Source: Candidatus Poribacteria bacterium
GTDB lineage: Bacteria; Poribacteria; WGA-4E; WGA-3G
NCBI GenBank assembly: GCA_026706025.1
Contig: JAPOZO010000030.1
Span: forward strand, 1-64,000
Direction: 5' to 3'
Length of the DNA: 64,000 nucleotides
The first letter of the stretch is position 1, and the number at the start of each line of letters is the position of its first letter. The notes under the pieces were generated by a model. The model had not been told where the DNA came from. It saw nothing but the letters and a program-made list of their open reading frames with translations, and searched no databases. Below, piece after piece: positions 27,363 to 36,107 of this stretch. A program made the position numbers and the translations under genes.

Positions 27363-27598
27363 TTTTTTATCCTTTCTACTCGGTTAAATCTATTTTCATG
27401 TCGCTTACAAGCCAAAACTTATGAATTACAGAAATGGTGCTACTTGCAAGCCAAACTTAGTGTTAAAGTTTACGAAAATCAGCGTTAAAAGTTTCAATTC
27501 TCACATTTATATCTTACTGTAATTTAAAAGTGCGGTTCTATCATGATTGAACGTTTTAATGCTTCATAAAGATGACATTCAAATTTTGCCTGATTCAC

Positions 27599-28156
27599 TT
27601 ACTCGTTAGACGCTTCGGATACCCTTGTCTCTTCTTCTAAGTTCTGTGACTGTCCGGTGGCGAAACTATCCCAACCCGCTTTAATGCCTTGCCACAAACT
27701 TACAACATCAGCCAGTGAGACCGCTATCTGGTTACGGAAAAACGTCGCTTGTTCAATCGTCTGACCAGAAAAACCACTCACTTTCTGAACCAATTCTTCG
27801 AGTTGTTGGATGCTTTGATTCAAGGCACTACTCATTTCTTGGATATTATGCACAGTCGGTTGAATTTCCGACTCGCTGATCCCTTGTAAGGACGCTGTCA
27901 ATCCGTTTAGGTTTTGTAGCAGCTGGGGTAGCTCCTCGTTTACCTCTTTCACAGTCTTATCCACATCAGTGATCAATTCACCGATTTCTTGGTTGACCAT
28001 GTTTTCTATGGAGTTCAACGTGTTTCGGATGCTATTCAGCGAATTGCGGAGACTACCGACTGCCGCGCAGAGATACCCCGCAAGTGCTGTGAGCGCAAGT
28101 AACGAAACACCGAGGCTAAATTTCCAGAAAATTGAACCAATAAGGTTCCAATCCAT
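27599..28156 (-). CDS. DUF948-like membrane protein with coiled coil
   Basis: The 185 aa product has an N-terminal transmembrane helix (about 12-33, KFSLGVSLLALTALAGYLCA). A long heptad-rich region follows (SLRNSLNSIRNTLNSIENMV, DVDKTVKEVNEELPQLLQNL) and then a shorter helical end. The plan matches DUF948 proteins, which are often neighbours of YtxH proteins. I place the start at ATG 28156 because AAAGGAGGAATT precedes it; the open frame extends 27 codons further without a ribosome site. The role is unknown, probably envelope organisation. Confidence 0.75.
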   Translation of the reverse strand: MDWNLIGSIFWKFSLGVSLLALTALAGYLCAAVGSLRNSLNSIRNTLNSIENMVNQEIGELITDVDKTVKEVNEELPQLLQNLNGLTASLQGISESEIQPTVHNIQEMSSALNQSIQQLEELVQKVSGFSGQTIEQATFFRNQIAVSLADVVSLWQGIKAGWDSFATGQSQNLEEETRVSEASNE

Positions 28157-28246
28157 AATTCCTCCTTTACACATTCGCTTTAGAGACTGTTTTGTGGTGA
28201 ATAACTCTTCAAGCGCGTTTACACTAAAAAGCCACAACCTACAGAC

Positions 28247-30904
28247 TTAAGTTTGAAGTTGTTTTTTCACGATTTCACCCGCTGCATCAATTGCCGCGTT
28301 CACTTTGTCTGGGTTTTTACCGCCACCTTGCGCGAGTTCAGGGCGACCACCACCGCGACCGTCTGCTAACTGTGTTAATTCAGAGATAATTTTGCCTGCC
28401 TGCAAACCACGATTTTTCACCAAATCTGAGGTTACACCGACCACAAAAGCGACCTCATTTCCAGTCACAGCAGCAAGTGCGACAACACCGGATTCTAAGC
28501 GGGTTTTGAGTTCATCAACGAGCCGACGCAACCCGTCTCTATCTGTGTCCGCAACACACGAAGCGACAACCCGAACATCTTCTACAAGTGTCGCGCTTTT
28601 CACTAAGGCATCAACATTCCCAAGTGCGTGTTGGCTTTTAAGTTGTTGAAGTTCCTGTTCCAATTCCCGTTGTTCTTGCAATAGCCGTTCAATCCGTTCA
28701 AGCAAATCCGTTTTCGGTGCTTTCAACAGGCCCGCTGCGTCGGAAAGCAGCGCAGTCTCCTCTTGAATATTATCCACTGCTGCGCTTCCCGTCAGTGCCT
28801 CAACGCGTCGGACACCTGCGGCGATACTGCTCTCACTCATAAGTTTCACGAAACCGAGTTCGCCAGTTGCACCGACATGCGTGCCACCACAGAGTTCAAC
28901 GCTATAGTCTCCAGCTTGCACGACGCGAACAATATCTCCATACTTATCCCCGAAGAAGGCTAATGCCCCTTTCGCTTTCGCGTCATCCAGTGGCATTTCA
29001 TTAATAGAGAGTGCATCATTCTCGCGGATTTTAGCGTTCACATATTCCTCGATGTCGCGCAGCTGCTCCGCTGAAACAGATTCGTAGTGTGAAAAGTCAA
29101 ATCGGAGTCTACCGGCTTCAACGAGTGAACCTGCCTGCCCGACATGTGTTCCGAGTATTTGCCGTAATCCGCTGTGTAAGAGATGGGTTGCGGTGTGGCT
29201 CACTGCAACGGCACTTCGGTGTTCGGTATCAATTTTTGCCTGCACAGCGGTATAAGGTATAATTTCACCGGAAAGCACCTTACATTTATGGACAACCAGA
29301 TCAGCAGAAGGTCTAAGTGTGTCTTGCACAGCCAATTTCGCGTTTTGGCTCTCAATTGTACCGACATCGCCCACTTGTCCACCAGACTCGCCATAGAAAG
29401 GCGTGCGATTCAACAGCACGAACACCTCGTTGCCCGCTTGCGCACTACCTATCGATTCCGCGTCGGCAATTAAAGCGACAACCTCTGCATCAATGTGGTC
29501 TTGCGTGTAACCAACAAATTCCGTTTCACCATGCTCTTTAAGGACTTCTGCATAGATAGAAATCTCTTCGTCTTTAGTACCGCCTCTCGCCTCCCATACT
29601 GCCCGTCCACGCGCCCGTTGCTCTTCCATGCTATCGGCAAAGCCGGCATCGTCTACAGTAAACCCACGTTCACGGGCGAGCATCTGGGTCAAATCGAGTG
29701 GGAAACCGAACGTATCGTGCAACTCAAAGGCACGCTTGCCATCAAGTTCGGTGTTGTTTTCCGTTGTGAGTGTATCAAACGATTGATCAAGGAGTTCTAA
29801 GCCGCGTTCAATTGTCTGATGAAAGCGGTTTTCTTCACCCTGAATCGTTCGGGTAATAAATTCACGCCGTGGTAGAACATCAGGAAATACATCGCCGAGC
29901 AGTTCGACAACGTTATCAACGAGTCGGTAGATAAAGGCTTCGTCCATCTCTAATTTTTTGCCGTAAAGCACGGCACGTCGTAAAATTCGACGGATGACGT
30001 AACCGCGTCCCTCGTTAGAGGGCATCACACCGTCCCCGATTGCGAACGTCAGACACCGGATATGATCCGCGATAACTCGATGGGGTAAGCCACGTTCATC
30101 ATCAAAATAGGCGGTGTCTGTCATATCAGCAATAGTTGACAAGAGCGGTGTAAAGAGGTCCGTCTTGTAGTTTGAATCGACACCTTGCAATATGGAGGTA
30201 ATCCGCTCAAAGCCCATGCCTGTATCTACATGTGTCGCAGGCAGCCGTTCAAGCGCACCGCTTTCGTTGCGATTGTATTGAATAAACACCAGATTCCAGA
30301 TTTCTCGGAACCGATCGCTGATGTTCGGACCGGTGTTCGGGTCATTCGCGGTTTCAGGATAGGCTTCAACACCCATATCAACAAAAAGTTCGCTGCAGGG
30401 GCCGCAAGGGCCCGTCTCTCCCATTTCCCAAAAATTGTCCTTATCGCAGCGACGGATACGCGAGAGCGGGATGTCTGTCTCTTGGAGCCAAAGTTTCTCT
30501 GCTTCGTCATCTTCAAGATAAACTGTTGCCCAGAGGAGTTCCTTTGGAATCTGCCAGAGTTCGGTTACCAGTTCCCATGCAAAGGCGATCGCTTCCTGTT
30601 TGTAATAATCGCCAAATGACCAGTTTCCTAACATCTCAAAGAAGGTATGATGGCTTGGCGAATAACCGACCTCTTCAAGATCATTATGTTTACCACTGAC
30701 GCGTAAACATTTTTGCGTATCCACAGCACGCGTGTACTCCCGCTGCCCGATACCGAGAAACACATCTTTGAATTGGTTCATACCGGCGTTGGTAAACAAC
30801 AGCGTCGGATCATCTGCTGGTATCAAGGATGCACTCGGAACGATCGCGTGTCCGTGTTTGCGGAAGTATTCTAAGAAACTATCTCTGATTTCATCTGATG
30901 TCAT
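28247..30904 (-). CDS. alaS: Alanyl-tRNA synthetase
   Basis: AlaRS charges tRNA(Ala) and edits mischarged Ser and Gly. The 885 aa product has all expected parts. The class II catalytic domain has FLEYFRKHGHAIVPSASLIP and TNAGMNQFKDVFLG; the tRNA-recognition domain follows. The editing domain has the HTATHLLHSGLR zinc-site motif and the second Cys/His motif CGGTHV. The C-terminal DHHA1-type domain ends RGGGRPELAQGGG. I start at residue MTSDEIRDSF (30904) because the promoter at 30936-30965 would start transcription after the longer ATG at 30937. AGGAG also lies 11 bp upstream of the chosen start. Confidence 0.97.
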   Translation of the reverse strand: MTSDEIRDSFLEYFRKHGHAIVPSASLIPADDPTLLFTNAGMNQFKDVFLGIGQREYTRAVDTQKCLRVSGKHNDLEEVGYSPSHHTFFEMLGNWSFGDYYKQEAIAFAWELVTELWQIPKELLWATVYLEDDEAEKLWLQETDIPLSRIRRCDKDNFWEMGETGPCGPCSELFVDMGVEAYPETANDPNTGPNISDRFREIWNLVFIQYNRNESGALERLPATHVDTGMGFERITSILQGVDSNYKTDLFTPLLSTIADMTDTAYFDDERGLPHRVIADHIRCLTFAIGDGVMPSNEGRGYVIRRILRRAVLYGKKLEMDEAFIYRLVDNVVELLGDVFPDVLPRREFITRTIQGEENRFHQTIERGLELLDQSFDTLTTENNTELDGKRAFELHDTFGFPLDLTQMLARERGFTVDDAGFADSMEEQRARGRAVWEARGGTKDEEISIYAEVLKEHGETEFVGYTQDHIDAEVVALIADAESIGSAQAGNEVFVLLNRTPFYGESGGQVGDVGTIESQNAKLAVQDTLRPSADLVVHKCKVLSGEIIPYTAVQAKIDTEHRSAVAVSHTATHLLHSGLRQILGTHVGQAGSLVEAGRLRFDFSHYESVSAEQLRDIEEYVNAKIRENDALSINEMPLDDAKAKGALAFFGDKYGDIVRVVQAGDYSVELCGGTHVGATGELGFVKLMSESSIAAGVRRVEALTGSAAVDNIQEETALLSDAAGLLKAPKTDLLERIERLLQEQRELEQELQQLKSQHALGNVDALVKSATLVEDVRVVASCVADTDRDGLRRLVDELKTRLESGVVALAAVTGNEVAFVVGVTSDLVKNRGLQAGKIISELTQLADGRGGGRPELAQGGGKNPDKVNAAIDAAGEIVKKQLQT

Positions 30905-30935
30905 GTGTGAATTTTCTCCTATCACGCCTATTCTC

Positions 30936-30965
30936 ATTATAATCTATATCTTATAGATAAATCAA
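30936..30965 (-). promoter_or_regulatory. Candidate alaS promoter
   Basis: On the minus strand, TTGATT (30960-30965) and TATAAT (30936-30941) are 18 bp apart. The expected start of transcription, near 30929, leaves a short leader before the ATG at 30904. Confidence 0.55.
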
Positions 30966-31019
30966 GATAAAACAGATACAAAAATCGATTGTGTAGCTTG
31001 TGTATGATGTGCTAAAAGG

Positions 31020-31700
31020 TTAAAAGATCTCCTCAAGTACCTGCCGAACAATGTCAGAACCGAACCCGCGCCGCGCCAAGAATCCGTGGAGTCGTCGCTT
31101 CGCGACATGGGTCGGCAGTCTTTTATACTGCTTCGCTCGTTTTTGGGCGATTTCAAGTGCGACTTTTGTCTCGTCTTCAACCTCTACTGTTGCTATGACC
31201 TGTTCCGCTATTTCTTTGTCTATACCTTTGTCAACCAATTCGTGCTTGAGCAGCGTTTTCCCTCGCGGATTTGATTTTTGTCTGCGGGCTATCCAATTCT
31301 CTGCGTACTTCCGGTCGCGAATATGCCCTGAACGAATCAATTCCGTAATAGATGTTTCAATCGCGGTTGCCGAAAAACCTTCCCGTTCGAGGTGCCGTTT
31401 CATTTCACTTTTGGTATATATTTTCGGCTTAAGTGTGGGGCGCGGGGTTTCTTGTTCATCCGCTGTGGTATTATCTTTCGCTTCACGGAGCAACCTTAGC
31501 GCATGGTTCTTCGCGCGCATCACTTCATCCGCTGCAATTATCTTTTCGATGGCTTCGGGGTCAATCTCTAAACCGATACGCAGCCCAAATTTTTCAATTA
31601 GGGCTGCATGAATCACAAGAAACGGAGCACCGTTGAGAAAGAGTTGTTGATGTGAAGGCAATTCAGGTGATGCCTGAATATCAGTAATTTTTTGTTTCAT
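31020..31700 (-). CDS. recX: RecX-family regulatory protein
   Basis: RecX binds RecA filaments and limits recombination activity. The 226 aa product has an N-terminal region common in RecX (LFLNGAPFLVIHAALIEKFG). Helical repeats of the RecX domain follow: YTKSEMKRHLEREGFSATAI, DRKYAENWIARRQKSNPRGK, LKHELVDKGIDKEIAEQVI and RLHGFLARRGFGSDIVRQVL. recA is not adjacent. The ATG lacks a strong ribosome site. Upstream of its start is a dispersed inverted repeat at 31707-31860. Confidence 0.9.
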   Translation of the reverse strand: MKQKITDIQASPELPSHQQLFLNGAPFLVIHAALIEKFGLRIGLEIDPEAIEKIIAADEVMRAKNHALRLLREAKDNTTADEQETPRPTLKPKIYTKSEMKRHLEREGFSATAIETSITELIRSGHIRDRKYAENWIARRQKSNPRGKTLLKHELVDKGIDKEIAEQVIATVEVEDETKVALEIAQKRAKQYKRLPTHVAKRRLHGFLARRGFGSDIVRQVLEEIF

Positions 31701-31706
31701 AATGGC

Positions 31707-31860
31707 TCTCGGCTTTCGGAGACTATCAGCCGTCAGCGGTCAGAAATCTGAGTCAACGCCGAATGCATATATGGCGTTCAGCAGGTAGACTGTGGCAGTT
31801 AACATTTCTGCCGCTGCCACAGGTTCCTCTTTGCCGAAAGCCGACTGTTGACGGCTATTC
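31707..31860. repeat. Imperfect inverted repeat between recX and the ThuA gene
   Basis: The outer arms TCTCGGCTTTCGG (31707-31719) and CCGAAAGCCGAC (31834-31845) are complementary. AGCCGTCAGCGG and TGACGGCT tracts lie inside, plus an inner GTGGCAG / CTGCCAC stem. It resembles the element at 49790-49880 (CATCGGCTTTCAG / CTGACAGCCGATG). No coding sequence. Confidence 0.6.
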
Positions 31861-31862
31861 GT

Positions 31863-32495
31863 CTATTCACCGCCGTTGCTGCCGGCCCAGAGGGCACCGC
31901 GCTCCAACAGCGTCCCAAACATCTCATGCTGACATGCTGAGGCATCGTGACCGAGTGCAAGGTAGAAAACTTTACCTTCACCCCAATTCTTTGTCCATGC
32001 CACGGGGGCTGCGGCACCTTTCCACAAGGCTGATGCCAGTATATGATTCCGAGGATCATAATCGAGGATGTACTGCTCGTCCGTCACGACGAATTCGTCG
32101 AGCCCTTCCGTAATTTCGTGTTCACTATCAACAATGCTAACCTGATAGTCGCGGTAACGTGGATGTGTAACGAAATAGCCACCTACCATTGAACGGTATT
32201 CTGGGCAGCCGCGAAACGAGTCTGCCGCCGAATGTATACCGACGTATCCCTTACCCGAAGCAATATGATTGAGCAAACCGTTCTTCTGTGCGTCCGAAAT
32301 CTCGCCTATTGTGTAATAGAAAACGATGAGATCATACGGATCCAAGTTCGGTGAAACAAGCGCGTCAAGGTCTTCCTCGACTCTCGTGATCTCAAATTCA
32401 TCTCGCTGTGAAAGCACATTCACGATTGCGTCGCTACAACCTTTCCAATCGTGAATTGCGCCACCCGCAAAAACAAGTGTGTTGATTTTTCCCAT
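31863..32495 (-). CDS. ThuA-domain protein
   Basis: ThuA-like proteins are class I glutamine-amidotransferase-fold proteins linked to sugar (trehalose-like) metabolism. The 210 aa product shows VFAGGAIHDWKGCSDAI, FYYTIGEI, the typical GKGYVGIHSAADSF elbow, GGYFVTHPRYRDYQV and KVFYLALGHDASA. It is complete for the domain, with no signal peptide. AGGAGG precedes the ATG with good spacing. Genes of this family abound in polysaccharide-degrading bacteria. The substrate is unknown. Confidence 0.9.
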   Translation of the reverse strand: MGKINTLVFAGGAIHDWKGCSDAIVNVLSQRDEFEITRVEEDLDALVSPNLDPYDLIVFYYTIGEISDAQKNGLLNHIASGKGYVGIHSAADSFRGCPEYRSMVGGYFVTHPRYRDYQVSIVDSEHEITEGLDEFVVTDEQYILDYDPRNHILASALWKGAAAPVAWTKNWGEGKVFYLALGHDASACQHEMFGTLLERGALWAGSNGGE

Positions 32496-32533
32496 GAGTT
32501 AGCCTCCTTGCTAAATGATATGCTATTATAGCA

Positions 32534-32562
32534 CACCTGCAAAAATGCAGGCAAACTTTTTT
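32534..32562. terminator. Terminator-like hairpin
   Basis: CCTGCA-AAAA-TGCAGG is followed by CAAACTTTTTTT on the plus strand. It lies between two divergently transcribed genes, upstream of the ThuA gene, so no plus-strand transcript obviously needs it. It could stop antisense transcription. Confidence 0.35.
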
Positions 32563-32660
32563 TGGCATTAACAGCATCACTCAGTTCCACCATAGTTCCG
32601 ATTCCTTGTAGGAGCGATTCCACTAACTGCCGACTGCTGACGGCTGACTGCCTCTCTAAT

Positions 32661-32689
32661 TTGCACCATAAGAGGTCTTGTGATATAAT
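32661..32689 (+). promoter_or_regulatory. Candidate promoter of the WD40-protease array
   Basis: TTGCAC (32661-32666) and a perfect TATAAT (32684-32689) are 17 bp apart, 51 bp before the first array gene. The genes at 32741, 34815 and 36097 could be one transcript. Confidence 0.6.
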
Positions 32690-32740
32690 GAAAGGAATGT
32701 TAGAAACACCCACTGCCTCGGTATCTCTAAAGGAATTAAA

Positions 32741-34804
32741 ATGGAACGAAGAAGCGTTTTATCTCGATCCCTTATCGTAGTTGCTGTACTCATCGGCATA
32801 TTTGTTCTACTTTCATTGCGCCGGTGGAACATCGATCACCCGCGACTGACACCGCGTACAGTTGAAATCCCAAGCGCAATTCGTCAGAAATTCTCAGAGC
32901 CACCACACAAACCTGAGCTGCTCGCAACGTCAGAGCACGGTAGTTCTATTGACGCTGTCGCATTTTCACCTATGGATGCGTCACTTGTTGCCAGTTCATC
33001 TGTGGTGGGTCGTGCAGCACGGACAGTAAAGTTGTGGAATTTAAACGGGACGAGCGAACCTGTGGAAGTACTCGGTGGTAATACTTTCGCTTTTTCTCCG
33101 GATGGCGGATCCCTTGCTATTGCAAGTGGCGTGAGGGCGAGTCGGTTGTGGCATATAGATACGAAGAAATCTATCAGTAACTTTGGTTCAGGTGCTTATG
33201 AAATCGCCTTTTCGCCAGATGGACGATGGATTGCAAATGATAGTATCGGGGTGAAGTTGTGGGACGCTCGCACGCCGAGAGCGGTAACAGCAGGTGTTGT
33301 TTTGTCGCGTGGGGGCTCTGTGGAGAAACTTGCCTTTTCACCCGATGGCAAGTTATTGGCCATCGCGAAACGAATCAGTGGCGACGTGACTATTTGGGAT
33401 ATTGAGAGTCAACAGGTTATCAAAACACTAAAGCAAGATGCAAGGTGGACGCGGGCTCTCAAGTTTTCGCCGAACATGGAGAATCTATTGCTTGCCGTGG
33501 CAGACAATAACGGAAACATTGAACTATACACCTTGCCGGACTGGCATCTCCACGCCACAATCACAACAGCACCTGTCAAGGATCTTGCCTTTACACCGGA
33601 TGCAAAGATACTTGTCAGTGGTGGTATTGGAGATGTAGAGTTTTGGAATTTGGAGAGTGGTGAGCGTATCGCCTTTATAGAAGGCCCCACCCGTTGTTGG
33701 GCTAATGCTGTTGACTTCTCAGCAGATGGAACCGCACTCGCAAGTGGTTGGAGTGATGGCGTCTTGCGCGTCTGGAATACTTCGCAGTATCTGAACCTAC
33801 AGGAATCAGTTTCCCAAGATGTCGTACGGTTAATCTATTTTCTGCCGAGTGACCGCGCCGCTCAGCCGGATATCACCGAGAAGTTGGACAAGTTGATAAA
33901 AGAGGTGCAGCAGTTTTACGCCGACCAGATGGCGCACCACGGATTCGGAAAAAAAACCTTTACTTTTGAGAAAAATGAGGACGGGCGCGCGAAGGTGTAT
34001 CTTGTGGAAGGTCAGTACACTGATAAATACTACCTTAAGGGAACCTCTGGAAAAATCAGAAAAGAAATTAATGAGAAATTTGATGCGTCAAAAGATGTCC
34101 ATCTTATTGCTGTGGATATCAGTAGTGAAAGAATTAACCTTCAGCGTGAAGGCGTAATCGCCGTAGGTGGTCTCACACCCGTTGGACTCGACTATAAAAA
34201 AGGCTTATGGAGCGCACGAGCAGGCGGTGCTATTGTGCCAGCGTCCGGCGATGATGGGTTCAATTGGGAAACGATTGCCCATGAACTCGGACACGCCTTT
34301 GGGTTAAAACACGATTTTCGGGATGCCAGCTACCTGATGTCCTACGGTCAAGCCCAAAAGCGGTTGTCCGAAGGCAATGCTGAATGGTTGGATAAAAGCC
34401 GCTACTTTAATCCCGGTCGACTGTTTTTTAATCAACCCGCCGCAATTGAGATAGTCCCTTTCTCGGTCAATTCTTCTAAGTTGAAAAACCTCCGATTTCA
34501 TCTCAAAGATGTTGATGGTCTCCATCAAGCAATGTTGCTAATCCCTCCGACTGCGGATACGCCACCGCCAGGGTACCAGTGGGACAAAAACCCAGAAGAC
34601 AATAAGAGAAGTTGGAAAAGGCAGCAGAGAGGAAAATCCTTTGTGCTACATGACTACCGGTCTCTGGATGCCCAGAAAGAGGTTACTGTTGAATTTAACC
34701 TACCAGAACCGAGAGAGAACCGTCTTGAACTTCGGATTATTGATGTACACGGCAATATCACCTATCGGAGGTTTGATCTCAAAGAGATAAGCAGAAAAAA
34801 ATAA
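32741..34804 (+). CDS. Membrane-anchored WD40 protein with metzincin-type zinc protease domain (array gene 1)
   Basis: The 687 aa product starts with a signal-anchor helix (about 6-23, SLIVVAVLIGIFVLLSL). WD40/PD40 blades follow (about 60-350, repeated AFSPDG and LWD motifs). A ~130 aa linker (VVRLIYFLPSD, FYADQMAHHGFGKKTFTFE) leads to a protease domain with H514-E515-x2-H518-x5-H524 (HELGHAFGLKHD) and a Met-turn-like YLMSYG. A beta-sandwich tail follows. The HExxHxxGxxH plus Met-turn plan is that of metzincins. The anchor suggests a periplasmic or surface location, with the propeller perhaps docking substrates. AAAGGAAT precedes the ATG. Confidence 0.85.
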   Translation: MERRSVLSRSLIVVAVLIGIFVLLSLRRWNIDHPRLTPRTVEIPSAIRQKFSEPPHKPELLATSEHGSSIDAVAFSPMDASLVASSSVVGRAARTVKLWNLNGTSEPVEVLGGNTFAFSPDGGSLAIASGVRASRLWHIDTKKSISNFGSGAYEIAFSPDGRWIANDSIGVKLWDARTPRAVTAGVVLSRGGSVEKLAFSPDGKLLAIAKRISGDVTIWDIESQQVIKTLKQDARWTRALKFSPNMENLLLAVADNNGNIELYTLPDWHLHATITTAPVKDLAFTPDAKILVSGGIGDVEFWNLESGERIAFIEGPTRCWANAVDFSADGTALASGWSDGVLRVWNTSQYLNLQESVSQDVVRLIYFLPSDRAAQPDITEKLDKLIKEVQQFYADQMAHHGFGKKTFTFEKNEDGRAKVYLVEGQYTDKYYLKGTSGKIRKEINEKFDASKDVHLIAVDISSERINLQREGVIAVGGLTPVGLDYKKGLWSARAGGAIVPASGDDGFNWETIAHELGHAFGLKHDFRDASYLMSYGQAQKRLSEGNAEWLDKSRYFNPGRLFFNQPAAIEIVPFSVNSSKLKNLRFHLKDVDGLHQAMLLIPPTADTPPPGYQWDKNPEDNKRSWKRQQRGKSFVLHDYRSLDAQKEVTVEFNLPEPRENRLELRIIDVHGNITYRRFDLKEISRKK

Positions 34805-34814
34805 CGAGCCTAAT

Positions 34815-36107
34815 ATGCAATTCAAAAAACCGTTACTGCTGTTCATCGCGTCTGTTTTTGTTCTCGGTATCTTGGGATTTTCCATCTGGTATCGGTGGAA
34901 CACCGATCAGAAATTAGCGCAACAACGAATTCCAGAACTGACACCGAGTGCCGAGTTTAATCACAGATCCCCTCAGATTGGAGATGTTGCAATTTCACCT
35001 GTCAACTCAGATCTGATCGCGAGTGTGGGTCCTATAACTTCAGACACCTTTACAAGCAACGGTGAGGGTAGCGTCCTAAAAGCGTGGGATCCACGTGACA
35101 ATAAGGGTAGCAGCATAAAAGTATGGAATCGCAATAACACAAAAACTCCAGTCCTAACGCTGATCGACCACCGCGGCAAAGACGATCGGGGTTTCAACAT
35201 GATTGACTATATCGCGTTTTCGGCGATGGGTGAACGGCTTATCAGTAGAAATGCTTCCACACTTGTGTTTTGGGATGCAGCTTCAGGTGCTAAAATTGAT
35301 GTTTTTGATATCCCCTATGGCACAGCGGCTTTTTCACCCAACGGACACCTCCTCGCGACTGCCTCTAACGACATCAAACTCTGGGATATCCGCAACCTCA
35401 AAGAGATAAAACCGATAGTCGTATTACCACCAAAGATGGGCGGACAGCCGCTGTCACATGAAGAGGCACGGTCAGCCCGTCATCACAATGAGACAATCTA
35501 CGAGAGATATGATTTGGTTGACTTTTCATCAGATGGAAAGTGGATCGCCGCTGGTGGAAGCATGAACAAGTTTAATAACATAGGGCAAGGTGTGGTGAAA
35601 ATCTGGGATCTACAACACAGGCAACTTGTCAAAATTTTTCCAAGAGAACTGCCGAAAGGTGTCGAAATTAAACCCAAAACGGATTACACCGATATCCAAT
35701 CCATTAAATTCTCTCCGGACAACCGTTTTTTTGCGAGTGTAGGTTCGTACGGATACACGATATGGACACTTCCAGGGTGGTATATCCACTGCAATGTCCG
35801 CGCGCAAACCGCTGGCGAACCGATATTTTTTTTACTTGATGATGGGACACAAATCGGCACCGGTGTCGGTGAACCAGTTCAGTTCTTCAAAGATCTGGCA
35901 TTTTCACCTGATGGTAAGATGTACGCAGTTGCAGAGAGTAGGACAGTAACCCTCTACTCAACTGAAAGTGGTACCCCTATCGCCTTACTGAACGGTGGCA
36001 GATTTTTAGACGTAGTGAAATTCTCACAGGACGGTAGCACACTTGTCAGTGGAGGCATTGATGGCATTGTCCGGCTTTGGGGTGTAGGAGGGCTAAATGA
36101 AAAGTAA
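34815..36107 (+). CDS. Membrane-anchored WD40 protein lacking the protease domain (array gene 2)
   Basis: The 430 aa product has an N-terminal anchor (about 5-24, LLLFIASVFVLGILGFSIWY) and WD40/PD40 blades to the end (AFSPNGHLLATASNDIKLWD, FSQDGSTLVSGGIDGIVRLW). It stops exactly where the paralogues continue into linker and protease domains. Blades carry longer loops than its neighbours. It could compete with or regulate the proteases, or be a partial gene. It begins 10 bp after gene 1, and its end overlaps gene 3 by 11 bp. No frameshifted protease remnant follows, because gene 3 begins at once. Confidence 0.8.
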   Translation: MQFKKPLLLFIASVFVLGILGFSIWYRWNTDQKLAQQRIPELTPSAEFNHRSPQIGDVAISPVNSDLIASVGPITSDTFTSNGEGSVLKAWDPRDNKGSSIKVWNRNNTKTPVLTLIDHRGKDDRGFNMIDYIAFSAMGERLISRNASTLVFWDAASGAKIDVFDIPYGTAAFSPNGHLLATASNDIKLWDIRNLKEIKPIVVLPPKMGGQPLSHEEARSARHHNETIYERYDLVDFSSDGKWIAAGGSMNKFNNIGQGVVKIWDLQHRQLVKIFPRELPKGVEIKPKTDYTDIQSIKFSPDNRFFASVGSYGYTIWTLPGWYIHCNVRAQTAGEPIFFLLDDGTQIGTGVGEPVQFFKDLAFSPDGKMYAVAESRTVTLYSTESGTPIALLNGGRFLDVVKFSQDGSTLVSGGIDGIVRLWGVGGLNEK